A DNA stretch of 36,730 bases from Bacillota bacterium (GTDB lineage: Bacteria > Bacillota > TC1). The number at the start of each line of letters is the position of its first letter. The first letter of the stretch is position 1. Shown here piece by piece: positions 1 through 8,157 of this stretch. The stretch is from contig JAQUGR010000011.1 of the NCBI GenBank assembly GCA_028683955.1, positions 1 through 36,730 of the forward strand, given 5' to 3'. The notes under the pieces were generated by a model that did not search any database, was not told where the DNA came from, and saw nothing but the letters and a program-made list of their open reading frames with translations. A program made the position numbers and the translations under genes.

Positions 1-2
1 TT

Positions 3-80
3 TACAACAATAAAAGGTACCAAGCTAAATACAAAGGCCTGGCTCCACTACAAGCGAGAAACCAGGCTTTGGCAGCATAA
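3..80 (+). CDS. IS3-family transposase OrfB, C-terminal fragment cut by the window edge
   Basis: Frame 3 reads from the window edge to a TAA stop at 78-80. The 25 visible residues include NNKRYQAKYKGLAPLQ, matching the YYNNKRI-x-x-KLKGLSPVQYR signature at the extreme C-terminus of IS150-type OrfB integrases, just after the DDE catalytic core. The DDE residues lie to the left of the window, so it cannot be said whether the transposase is intact. It is one of only two genes on the plus strand. Confidence 0.75.
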   Translation, partial: YNNKRYQAKYKGLAPLQARNQALAA

Positions 81-100
81 TATTAAATTTTTCATTTTTC

Positions 101-127
101 ACTGTCTACTTGACAGGGAGCAGTTCA
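101..127. repeat. Right terminal inverted repeat of the IS3-family element
   Basis: The repeat lies 20 bases after the transposase stop and ends in GCAGTTCA at 127. The next 16 bases (128-143) equal part of the groEL terminator (1326-1341), which places the element end at 127. The partner repeat is outside the window. Confidence 0.65.
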
Positions 128-143
128 TAATAGGGGGCTTTTT
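128..143. terminator. Half of an intrinsic terminator, probably split by the IS
   Basis: TAATAGGGGGCTTTTT at 128-143 is identical to the 3' arm and T-tract of the complete terminator at 1312-1341. The complementary CCCCC arm is missing here, because the IS end abuts the loop position. Read on the minus strand, this would be the ascending arm of the terminator for the small-gene operon at 180-1188, with its other arm expected left of the IS. The single arm is seen directly; the split is inferred. Confidence 0.55.
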
Positions 144-179
144 AATTAAATAATTTATCTGTTTTTTAAATTACTAATC

Positions 180-323
180 TTAACCTTTTCTTCCACTAAG
201 CAATTGTACCACAAGCACTATTAATGCTATAACTAATAGAATATGAATTAATCCTCCACCAATTGAAGTAAGAAATCCTAAAAGCCATAATACTATCAAA
301 ATTAATACTATTGTCCATAACAT
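180..323 (-). CDS. DUF5670/lmo0937-family small membrane protein
   Basis: This 47-residue gene is too short for most callers. It begins MLWTIVLILIVLWLLGFLTS and continues with a GGGLIHILLVIALIVLVVQLL helix and a basic tail, SGRKG. That is the pattern of the lmo0937 family: a first helix with LWLLG, a short polar turn with IHILLVIA, and a second helix. The family is widespread in Gram-positive and other bacteria, has no known function, and often sits near stress genes. The ATG at 321-323 has a GAGAGG ribosome binding site about 10 bases upstream. It is the last gene of a run of four minus-strand small genes, and the IS lies about 50 bases downstream of its stop. Confidence 0.75.
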   Translation of the reverse strand: MLWTIVLILIVLWLLGFLTSIGGGLIHILLVIALIVLVVQLLSGRKG

Positions 324-342
324 CTGTCATCATCCTCTCTTT

Positions 343-735
343 TTATAAATTTTTATTGTCATCTACTTCCTCAATAATTTCTTGTTTTTCAGACTTACTA
401 TTATTATTTGATTTGATTATCATAAGTACAATCCAAGCAATAACACCTATAACCACCATTGCAATTAATGTGGCTGGTTCAAATACTGCTGTTGTTTCTA
501 GACCTTTTGTTGTCGCATCTGAAAATATTCCTTCAAACGCTCCTACAAATAATTGACTCACATAATAGATGCCTTTAACAAAAACGTTTCCAAAATTTGC
601 ACCTGCTAGTTTTAGAATAAATCTAAATCCTAGAATAACTTCAATTATTATAAATATTATTCCTGTTATCCTTTGGACTTTATGATTATCTTTTTTTGAA
701 TAAGTTCTTTTAGTCTTTTTAATTTTCTCTTCCAT
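343..735 (-). CDS. YGGT-family membrane protein
   Basis: The protein has about 130 residues. A basic N-terminus is followed by a first helix (ITGIIFIIIEVILGFRFILKL), a central segment containing NVFVKGIYYVSQLFVGAFEGIF, a final helix (LIAMVVIGVIAWIVLMII), and a charged tail. A GFRFILKL stretch after the first helix, with a membrane-inserting FVxPFxGIF-like middle, is characteristic of the YGGT family, an integral membrane family linked in various bacteria to osmotic tolerance or envelope and division functions. I start at the ATG at 735 because GAGG sits six bases upstream. A GTG at 756 would add seven residues but has no good ribosome binding site. It is the third gene of the small-gene run. 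Confidence 0.7.
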   Translation of the reverse strand: MEEKIKKTKRTYSKKDNHKVQRITGIIFIIIEVILGFRFILKLAGANFGNVFVKGIYYVSQLFVGAFEGIFSDATTKGLETTAVFEPATLIAMVVIGVIAWIVLMIIKSNNNSKSEKQEIIEEVDDNKNL

Positions 736-764
736 ATTATACCTCAATTTCTTCACTGCTTTTA

Positions 765-1010
765 TTAATCTTTTTTACGCAGTTTTTCTTGAACTTTTTC
801 TAGGTTTTTATCTAGTTTATCTTTTGCTTTTTCTTTTGTTTCTTCAATATTATTCTTGACATCATCAATTTTTTTATCAACATTTGTTTTTATATCTTTA
901 CTTTTTTTGTTAACATTTTCGTTTATTTCTTTTATTTTCTCACCTGTATTCTTTTTGATATTTTTTGTATCTTCTGCTATTTTTTTCATATCGTCTTTAA
1001 ATTCTACCAT
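765..1010 (-). CDS. Small highly charged helical protein of unknown function
   Basis: The 81 residues are almost entirely Lys, Glu, Asp and Asn with regularly spaced Ile, Val and Leu, for example KIKEINENVNKK and KDKLDKNLEKVQEKLRKKD. This is the composition of a long amphipathic helix or coiled coil, resembling LEA-like or YtxH-type stress proteins. There is no signal peptide, no cysteine and no membrane segment. The ATG is preceded by AAGGAGAG. It lies between the two-helix peptide gene and the YGGT gene, so it probably works with them at the membrane or under stress (inference). Low complexity prevents a firm family assignment. Confidence 0.6.
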   Translation of the reverse strand: MVEFKDDMKKIAEDTKNIKKNTGEKIKEINENVNKKSKDIKTNVDKKIDDVKNNIEETKEKAKDKLDKNLEKVQEKLRKKD

Positions 1011-1032
1011 GATTTCTCTCCTTTATCCTTAG

Positions 1033-1188
1033 CTAACGGTCGAGTAATATTAGAGTTCCTGCTCCAATTGCTAAAAATGCCATTATTATATTTAGAAATG
1101 GAATTGGAATACTAATTAATTCTAGTAATCCTTTTAATAGAAGCCAAATACCTAATAGGATCATGCCTAAATGCTTCGTTCTTTTCAT
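1033..1188 (-). CDS. Small two-helix membrane peptide, unknown function
   Basis: This 51-residue gene begins MKRTKHLGMILLGIWLLLKG and ends MAFLAIGAGTLILLDR. Two hydrophobic helices are separated by a short LELISIPIPFLN turn, with a basic N-terminus that should stay in the cytoplasm. The layout, including LGxxLLGIWLLLxGL at the start, resembles small inner-membrane peptides found beside stress genes, but I cannot name the family. AAAAGGAGG is placed seven bases before the ATG at 1186-1188, a strong site that supports a real gene. It is the first gene of the small operon running leftward to 180. Confidence 0.65.
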   Translation of the reverse strand: MKRTKHLGMILLGIWLLLKGLLELISIPIPFLNIIMAFLAIGAGTLILLDR

Positions 1189-1222
1189 AGTACTTACCTC
1201 CTTTTTACTTTACCAATATTCA

Positions 1223-1246
1223 ATTATACTTTACATATTAAGTATA
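1223..1246 (-). promoter_or_regulatory. Candidate promoter and operator of the small-gene operon
   Basis: A TATAAT -10 (minus strand) lies at 1223-1228, about 35 bases upstream of the ATG of the first small gene. No clear -35 is visible. The -10 overlaps an inverted repeat at 1225-1246, TATACTT then 8 bases then AAGTATA, which could be an operator. Both are inferred from sequence only. Confidence 0.35.
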
Positions 1247-1311
1247 CTCCTTATCTAGGAATTAGCAAATTTATTTACTATCATAAAAGGTCTAAGATAT
1301 CATTGAACAAC

Positions 1312-1341
1312 AAAAAAGCCCCCTATAATAGGGGGCTTTTT
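1312..1341. terminator. Bidirectional intrinsic terminator after groEL
   Basis: An A-tract is followed by GCCCCCT, a short AT loop, AGGGGGC and a T-tract. The stem has about 7-8 bp. It ends groEL transcription on the minus strand, and the mirrored T-tract would also stop plus-strand transcripts arriving from the left. Confidence 0.85.
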
Positions 1342-1355
1342 ATATCAAATTTAAA

Positions 1356-3270
<1,915 letters not shown>

Positions 3271-3292
3271 GAATATTCCTCCTTATGTCTTT

Positions 3293-3319
3293 TTAGCAAT
3301 CAACTAAATCGAGTGCTAA
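3293..3319. promoter_or_regulatory. CIRCE operator for HrcA
   Basis: On the minus strand the site reads TTAGCACTC, nine spacer bases, then GATTGCTAA. This matches the CIRCE consensus TTAGCACTC-N9-GAGTGCTAA with one mismatch in the second half. It lies between the groES promoter and start codon, the usual place for HrcA repression. hrcA itself is not in this window. Confidence 0.92.
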
Positions 3320-3327
3320 CAATATGA

Positions 3328-3356
3328 ATAATAACAAAATCTATACAAAAAATCAA
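3328..3356 (-). promoter_or_regulatory. groESL vegetative promoter
   Basis: On the minus strand a TTGATT -35 (3351-3356), a 17-base spacer and a TATTAT -10 (3328-3333) stand directly upstream of CIRCE. The predicted transcription start falls at or in the operator, as expected for HrcA-controlled groESL. Confidence 0.7.
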
Positions 3357-3367
3357 CAATAAATTTA

Positions 3368-3865
3368 CTATTTAAGATCTTCTCTTGCACAATTATTTAC
3401 ACTACCAGTCAGTATCTCTAATCCATGACCAAGAACTGGCAATAAAAACTCTAAATACTCCCTACAAGCTATAGGACTACCAGGCATATTAATAATTAAA
3501 GTGCCACCCCTTATTCCAGCAGCACTCCTGGATAACATTGCTCGATTTGTCTTTTGATAACTCATAGACCTCAAAGCTTCAGGTATACCAGGAACAACTC
3601 TATCCACAACATCAAGTGTAGCCTCAGGAGTAATATCCCTAGGAGAAAATCCAGTACCACCAGTTGTCATAATCAAATCCAACTTCAACTCATCTGACCA
3701 TTTCCTTAAAACCTCAGAAATATCAGCACGATTATCAGCAACCATTATATACTCAACAACTTCACCAATAGGTTTAATCATCTCAATAATAACTTGACTA
3801 CTCACATCCTCACGTTCTCCTTTTGAACCAGTATCACTAGCAGTCAAAACACCAACCTTAAACAT
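3368..3865 (-). CDS. mog: Molybdenum cofactor biosynthesis MoaB/Mog-family protein
   Basis: Proteins of this family bind molybdopterin and, in the Mog branch, adenylylate it before molybdate insertion. The protein reads MFKVGVLTASDTGSKGEREDVSS, then TTGGTGFSPRDITPEATLDVVDRVVPGIPEALR (substrate-binding loop), and SRSAAGIRGGTLIINMPGSP, all hallmark blocks. I use the ATG at 3865 because GAGG sits six bases upstream; a TTG at 3871 would add two residues. It overlaps the end of the MOSC gene by 8 bases. MoaB and Mog cannot be separated here with certainty. Confidence 0.9.
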   Translation of the reverse strand: MFKVGVLTASDTGSKGEREDVSSQVIIEMIKPIGEVVEYIMVADNRADISEVLRKWSDELKLDLIMTTGGTGFSPRDITPEATLDVVDRVVPGIPEALRSMSYQKTNRAMLSRSAAGIRGGTLIINMPGSPIACREYLEFLLPVLGHGLEILTGSVNNCAREDLK

Positions 3866-4295
3866 ACTCAACCTCTATATTATCTTCTGCCTTAATAATT
3901 CCATGCTTAATAACCTTAGCAAAAATACCATCAGTAGGCATAACACACTTCCCAGCCTTTTGCATAATAACACAACCAGAATGACACTCCTTGCCGATTT
4001 GAGTAACTTCCAAAACCACATCATCACCTATTAATAATTTAGAACCAATTGGTAAAACTTTAAGATTAATACCCTCAGTAACAATATTTTCTGCAAAATC
4101 CCCATTTTCTAAAGTTATACCCTTAGCTCTCATTTCATCAACACTCTCTTTAGCTAATAAGCTAATTTGTCTGTGCCAATTACCACCATGGGCATCCCCC
4201 TTAAAACCAAAATCTACAATGCATTCAGCAAAATCTATCTCTTTTTTTTGCTCTCCTTTTTTAAGACTAATGCAAACAGCCAAAACTTTTGCCAT
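3858..4295 (-). CDS. Stand-alone MOSC-domain protein
   Basis: The 145 residues form a single MOSC domain, the fold that handles sulfur for molybdenum cofactor enzymes. GFKGDAHGGNWHRQISLLAKES near residue 30, the NGDFAENIVTEGINLKVLPIG core, and the CHSGC segment with its conserved cysteine are visible. Its place between moaC and mog fits a role in cofactor sulfuration or delivery. In Clostridia, MOSC proteins of this size commonly sit next to or are fused with MoaC or Mog. It has a GGAG ribosome binding site and lies 2 bases after moaC. Confidence 0.88.
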   Translation of the reverse strand: MAKVLAVCISLKKGEQKKEIDFAECIVDFGFKGDAHGGNWHRQISLLAKESVDEMRAKGITLENGDFAENIVTEGINLKVLPIGSKLLIGDDVVLEVTQIGKECHSGCVIMQKAGKCVMPTDGIFAKVIKHGIIKAEDNIEVEYV

Positions 4296-4297
4296 AA

Positions 4298-4774
4298 CTA
4301 TTTACTCCTTTCATATATACCAGACTTCCCTCCGGTCTTTTTCTCTAATAAAATATCTGTAATAACCATTCCTTTATCTATTCCCTTGCACATATCATAT
4401 ATAGTCAATAATGCAACAGAAACACCAGTCAACGCTTCCATTTCAATACCTGTTTTCCCATCAACTTTAACTGTACACATAACTTCAATAAGTGAATTAT
4501 TCTCATCAACATTAAAATCAATCGAACAACTATTTATCAAAAGTGGATGACACATAGGAATCATACTAGAAGTATTCTTCGCTCCCATAATACCCGCTAC
4601 CCTAGCAACGCTTAAAACGTCACCCTTAGGAACAGAATCATCCATAATCGCCTTCATAATATTCTCTGGTAAAATAATTTTACCAACAGCATAAGCAGTC
4701 CTAGTTGTAATATTCTTATCACCAACATCTACCATTTTCGCTTTTCCTTGTTTATCTAAATGAGTAAACTCCAT
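4298..4774 (-). CDS. moaC: Cyclic pyranopterin monophosphate synthase MoaC
   Basis: MoaC turns 3',8-cyclo-7,8-dihydro-GTP, made by MoaA, into cyclic pyranopterin monophosphate. The 158-residue protein has the expected MVDVGDKNITTRTAYAVGKI start, GAKNTSSMIPMCHPLLI (active-site region), and GKTGIEMEALTGVSVALLTIYDMCK. It is one base downstream of moaA and probably cotranscribed. The ATG has GGAGG upstream. Confidence 0.97.
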   Translation of the reverse strand: MEFTHLDKQGKAKMVDVGDKNITTRTAYAVGKIILPENIMKAIMDDSVPKGDVLSVARVAGIMGAKNTSSMIPMCHPLLINSCSIDFNVDENNSLIEVMCTVKVDGKTGIEMEALTGVSVALLTIYDMCKGIDKGMVITDILLEKKTGGKSGIYERSK

Positions 4775-4775
4775 C

Positions 4776-5738
4776 TTAACCTCCTATTTGAGACATTTTC
4801 CTACGTTGATTTCCCCATCCATCTTCCATATTATGTCCCTCTGGTTTGCCTAATATAATTTTTTGAACAAATTCTCTTAGCTCTTCATCACTTGCACCCT
4901 TACGTATCAGGGATAAAACATCATATTCCTTATCAATATATAGGCATGGTCTAAATCGTCCATCAGCGGTCAATCTAAGCCTATTACAAGTGCTACAAAA
5001 CTTATGAGACAATGCTCCAATAAATCCTACAGATCCTACAGCCCCAACAATATTATAATTCTCAGCCGGACCATTAGTACGTATATGAGTGTTTTCTTCT
5101 AACTTATATTTAGTCTCAATCAATGTTTTAATATCATCTATCGGATAATGCTTTAATATAGCCTCTTCATCACTTTCACCAATCGGCATTAATTCTATGA
5201 ACCTTACCTGAACCTCCTTATAATAAGCAAAATCGATAAATTTAATAAATTCATCATCATTAAAACCTTTAATAGCTACCACATTTATTTTTACAGGATT
5301 TAGCCCTACTTCTATAGCCTTATCAATTCCCTTAAGGACTTTCTCTAAATTACCCCATCTAGTTATTTTTTTAAATTTATTTTCATCAAGTGAATCTAAA
5401 CTAACATTTACTCTAGACAATCCTGCTTGTTTCAACCCATCTGCCATCTCTTCTAGTAAAATACCATTTGTTGTTAAAGTAATATCCTCGATTTCAGGTA
5501 TACTTCTAATCATCTTTATTAATTCTTCTATATTTTGTCTAACTAAGGGCTCCCCTCCAGTTAAACGAATCTTTTTAATACCCAATGGTACTAAAGCCTT
5601 AATTAAGTTGTAAATTTCCTCAAAACTCATCATATCCTGATGTTTAAGTAATTCTACCCCCTCTTCAGGCATACAATAAACACATCTCAAATTACATCTA
5701 TCTGTAATCGATATTCTTATATAATCAATTTTCCTCAT
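4776..5738 (-). CDS. moaA: GTP 3',8-cyclase MoaA (radical SAM)
   Basis: MoaA performs the radical rearrangement of GTP that starts molybdopterin synthesis. The N-terminal radical SAM motif is C15-x3-C19-x2-C22, the SAM-binding LTGGEPL is at 59-65, and the C-terminal cluster ligands are C248, C251 and C265 in KFCSTCNRLRL...FRPCLY. The protein ends in the Gly-Gly dipeptide typical of active MoaA. Its ATG shares one base with the stop codon of the upstream gene, so the two are translationally linked. Confidence 0.97.
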   Translation of the reverse strand: MRKIDYIRISITDRCNLRCVYCMPEEGVELLKHQDMMSFEEIYNLIKALVPLGIKKIRLTGGEPLVRQNIEELIKMIRSIPEIEDITLTTNGILLEEMADGLKQAGLSRVNVSLDSLDENKFKKITRWGNLEKVLKGIDKAIEVGLNPVKINVVAIKGFNDDEFIKFIDFAYYKEVQVRFIELMPIGESDEEAILKHYPIDDIKTLIETKYKLEENTHIRTNGPAENYNIVGAVGSVGFIGALSHKFCSTCNRLRLTADGRFRPCLYIDKEYDVLSLIRKGASDEELREFVQKIILGKPEGHNMEDGWGNQRRKMSQIGG

Positions 5739-6250
5739 TATTCCACACTACTTTCTGCCGCACTTTTAACGTAACTATTTATTCCTACAGTATCATATGG
5801 TACATAAAAACATTTAATTAAATCACCATTACCATCACATAAAATGACCACAGGTAAACTTTCAATATTATATTTATCTATAAAGTATTCAGATTCCTTA
5901 CTATTCGCATCTTGTCTATAAGTAATATTAAAAACCATCATACTATCATTTGCATCTTTAACTATATTATTCAAATCATTTTTATTATCATTTGTCACTT
6001 GTGAAAAATCATCCCTAATTACAACTAAATATGGCAACTTATCTTGTTTTAAATTATCTAATCTTTCAAAAACACTATAAGAACTATCACCACTTGTACT
6101 TTTTACTGCAAAATAAATAAATAAAGCAACTAAAATAAAACCAAATAATCTAAAGAAAAAACTCACTTTAGATTTCTTTGGCTTATATTCACCTTTTCCC
6201 TCTATTTTACTATCATTTTTCTTTTTAATACGTTTTCTATTTTCTTCCAA
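5738..6250 (-). CDS. Membrane-anchored thioredoxin-fold protein lacking a CXXC motif
   Basis: The 170 residues comprise a very basic cytoplasmic tail (about 1-30), one transmembrane helix (VSFFFRLFGFILVALFIYFAV), and an extracytoplasmic domain of about 110 residues. The outer domain ends with YFIDKYNIESLPVVILCDGNGDLI, which has the cis-proline LPVVIL strand of thioredoxin folds. The usual redox CXXC is absent; LVVIRDDFSQVT takes its place. A redox function is therefore unlikely, and a binding or scaffold role is possible. Translation starts at TTG with AAGGAG seven bases upstream. Linkage to moaA is by a 1-base overlap, and the DnaA-box cluster lies just upstream. The family is not recognised. 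Confidence 0.6.
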   Translation of the reverse strand: MEENRKRIKKKNDSKIEGKGEYKPKKSKVSFFFRLFGFILVALFIYFAVKSTSGDSSYSVFERLDNLKQDKLPYLVVIRDDFSQVTNDNKNDLNNIVKDANDSMMVFNITYRQDANSKESEYFIDKYNIESLPVVILCDGNGDLIKCFYVPYDTVGINSYVKSAAESSVE

Positions 6251-6271
6251 AACTACTCCTTTTCTACCTAC

Positions 6272-6325
6272 TTATCCACATTTTCCACATACATCATGAT
6301 ATTAATCTGTGGATATTGTGGATAA
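6272..6325. promoter_or_regulatory. Cluster of four DnaA-box-like nonamers
   Basis: Four nine-base units abut in pairs: TTATCCACA at 6272-6280 (perfect DnaA box), TTTTCCACA at 6281-6289, then on the other strand ATATCCACA at 6308-6316 and TTATCCACA at 6317-6325 (perfect). The two pairs face each other across an 18-base AT-rich spacer. The cluster ends one base before the tsaD stop codon and fills the only real gap in the long co-directional block. It resembles DnaA-box clusters known outside oriC. Binding by DnaA is inferred. Confidence 0.6.
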
Positions 6326-7336
6326 CTACTTAATGTCACCACTAGAATAAGCATTAAGAAATAAATCTCCTTTTATACCAAACTGATTCAGATAATATGC
6401 AGCGCTGCCTATCATAACACCATTATCAGTACAATATATTCCCTTTGGTGCATAGACTTTTAACCCAATTTTCAAACCTTCTTCTTCTAATCTCTTGAGA
6501 AGATACTTATTTGATGTTACACCACCACCAAGAACAACATTTTTAATCCCATAATTTTCACTTGCTAACAAAACCTTTTCTACAACAGCTGAAACAATTG
6601 CATCTTGAACAGCGAAGGCCACATCCTCAATAATAATATTTTTACTTTGCTGATCCATTTTATTAATATAATTAATAACATTGGACTTTAAACCACTAAA
6701 ACTAAAATTATAGCTATCCTTACCTAATTTTGCTACAGGAAAGACAAGCTCAGTCTTAGAGCCATGAGTTGCATACTTTTCTATCAAAGGCCCTCCTGGA
6801 TAATCCAAGCCTAATTTTCGTGCTATTTTATCAAAGGCTTCTCCAGCTGCATCATCAAGGGTTTGACCTATTACCTCAATACTAAGGTGATTATGCCAGA
6901 TTGCCAATGATGTATGCCCGCCAGAAACTATTAAGGCTAATATAGGGAATTCATTTAATTCATGCTCAACAAGATTAGCATATATATGCCCCCTTAAATG
7001 ATGCACAGGAATAAGAGGTATATTTAAACTAATACTCAAACCTTTAGCAGCAGTTATTCCCACTAATAGAGCACCAATAAGACCTGGCTGATTTGTTACA
7101 CCAATTGCTGTCAAATCTTCTTTTGTAATGCCTGCTTCTTTTATAGCCAAATCAATTACACCTATAATCATCTCAAGATGTTTTCTAGAAGCAACCTCAG
7201 GAACAACTCCCCCATATTTTTTATGTATATCTATTTGAGATGAAATAACATTTGAAAGTACATCTTTACCATTTTTAACTATAGCAGCTGATGTTTCATC
7301 ACAACTTGTTTCAATTCCCAATATTATGCTATCCAC
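6326..7336 (-). CDS. tsaD: tRNA N6-adenosine threonylcarbamoyltransferase TsaD
   Basis: TsaD transfers the threonylcarbamoyl group to A37 of ANN-decoding tRNAs, working with TsaB, TsaE and TsaC. ILGIETSCDETSAAIV, the metal-binding HHLRGH, FPILALIVSGGHTSL, DDAAGEAFDKIARKLGLDYPGG and VLGGGVTSNKYL are all canonical. I place the start at GTG 7336 (VDSIILGIETSC) because GGAGG stands five bases before it. An ATG at 7348 overlaps that site and has no good site of its own. Partner genes are not in this window. Confidence 0.95.
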   Translation of the reverse strand: MDSIILGIETSCDETSAAIVKNGKDVLSNVISSQIDIHKKYGGVVPEVASRKHLEMIIGVIDLAIKEAGITKEDLTAIGVTNQPGLIGALLVGITAAKGLSISLNIPLIPVHHLRGHIYANLVEHELNEFPILALIVSGGHTSLAIWHNHLSIEVIGQTLDDAAGEAFDKIARKLGLDYPGGPLIEKYATHGSKTELVFPVAKLGKDSYNFSFSGLKSNVINYINKMDQQSKNIIIEDVAFAVQDAIVSAVVEKVLLASENYGIKNVVLGGGVTSNKYLLKRLEEEGLKIGLKVYAPKGIYCTDNGVMIGSAAYYLNQFGIKGDLFLNAYSSGDIK

Positions 7337-7359
7337 TATTTCCTCCATAAACTACATAA

Positions 7360-8157
7360 TTAACTAATTTGATCCATTAAATTTAATATCTGAACAGATG
7401 TTTGAATCTGTTGCTCAACTTTAGTTATTGTGGCATTACTAATATTTTCATAATTGGCAAAATATGAAAAATTGCCATTTTCTATTTGGACAAACATTGT
7501 ATCAATAGGTAATAATTTTTTACGCTCTTCATATAAATTTAGATTTATATTTTTATCTTCGGTACCTTTAATAGATACAACTTTCAAACCACTTTTACTT
7601 AAGTCAACACTCTCTTTAGGGTAAGAAGCTAAAAATACAGCCCCTTTAATTTTATCATTAGCTTTAATATTTTCAGACATTGCTTCACCACCACTACCAT
7701 GACCAACTACAACCCAGTTCTCCACAGTTTTATTATTATTAATAATAGTATTTATAGTATTACTACTAATACTAGGACTATTGAATAAAAACTCAGGTAT
7801 TACAACTAAATAACCTTTCTTAGCAAAAATAATACTAAGCGGAATATAGGCTTTAGGGGAAATCCCACCTGCTCCATAAATTATTATTCCCTTTGTAGGT
7901 TCTTTAAAATTAGGTTTAACAATATAACCATTACTTTCAATTATATCTAGGTCTTTTGATTCTGCACTGATTATTTGATCCACTTCCTCATTATCAACTT
8001 TAGCAGTTGTTGCAACCTCTTTATCAACTAAGTTGATTAAGAACCAAATACCTAATAAGATTACAATAATCAAAAATAAAAAAGCTTTTAAACTAGTTTT
8101 CTTCCTAGTTTTAGACTTTTTAGCTCTTTTACTAACATTTCGTGATCTTCTTCCCAT
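7360..8157 (-). CDS. Membrane-anchored alpha/beta-hydrolase-like protein with an altered nucleophile elbow
   Basis: This protein of 265 residues has a basic tail, one transmembrane helix (LKAFLFLIIVILLGIWFLINLV) and an outer domain resembling alpha/beta-hydrolase family 5: GIIIYGAGGISPKAYIPLSIIFAKKGYLVVIPEF, then NWVVVGHGSGGEAM and GAVFLASYPK. The expected G-H-S-x-G-G elbow reads G152-H-G-S-G-G157, so the usual serine position is glycine and a serine follows. Activity is uncertain. The ATG at 8157 has GGAG six bases upstream; a TTG at 8169 is less likely. It overlaps xdhC by 26 bases. A surface esterase-like or inactive role is possible. Confidence 0.7.
   Translation of the reverse strand: MGRRSRNVSKRAKKSKTRKKTSLKAFLFLIIVILLGIWFLINLVDKEVATTAKVDNEEVDQIISAESKDLDIIESNGYIVKPNFKEPTKGIIIYGAGGISPKAYIPLSIIFAKKGYLVVIPEFLFNSPSISSNTINTIINNNKTVENWVVVGHGSGGEAMSENIKANDKIKGAVFLASYPKESVDLSKSGLKVVSIKGTEDKNINLNLYEERKKLLPIDTMFVQIENGNFSYFANYENISNATITKVEQQIQTSVQILNLMDQIS

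Larger units (their letters stand above)
1..127 (+). mobile_element. Right end of an IS3-family (IS150-like) insertion sequence
   Basis: The segment holds the last codons of a transposase, a short AT-rich tail and a terminal repeat of the kind seen at IS3/IS150-family ends. On the minus strand the outer end begins TGAACTGCTCCCTGTCAAGT, which resembles the TGNACTGC start typical of IS150-group ends. The element runs off the left edge, so its other end and any target duplication cannot be seen. The boundary at 127 is inferred from where similarity to the groEL terminator arm begins at 128. Confidence 0.75.

Noticed and set aside
6272-6325. Reading the DnaA-box repeat as an intrinsic terminator for tsaD
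   Set aside because: The 18-base arms could pair, but the loop is 18 bases, two pairs mismatch, and no T-run follows on the minus strand.
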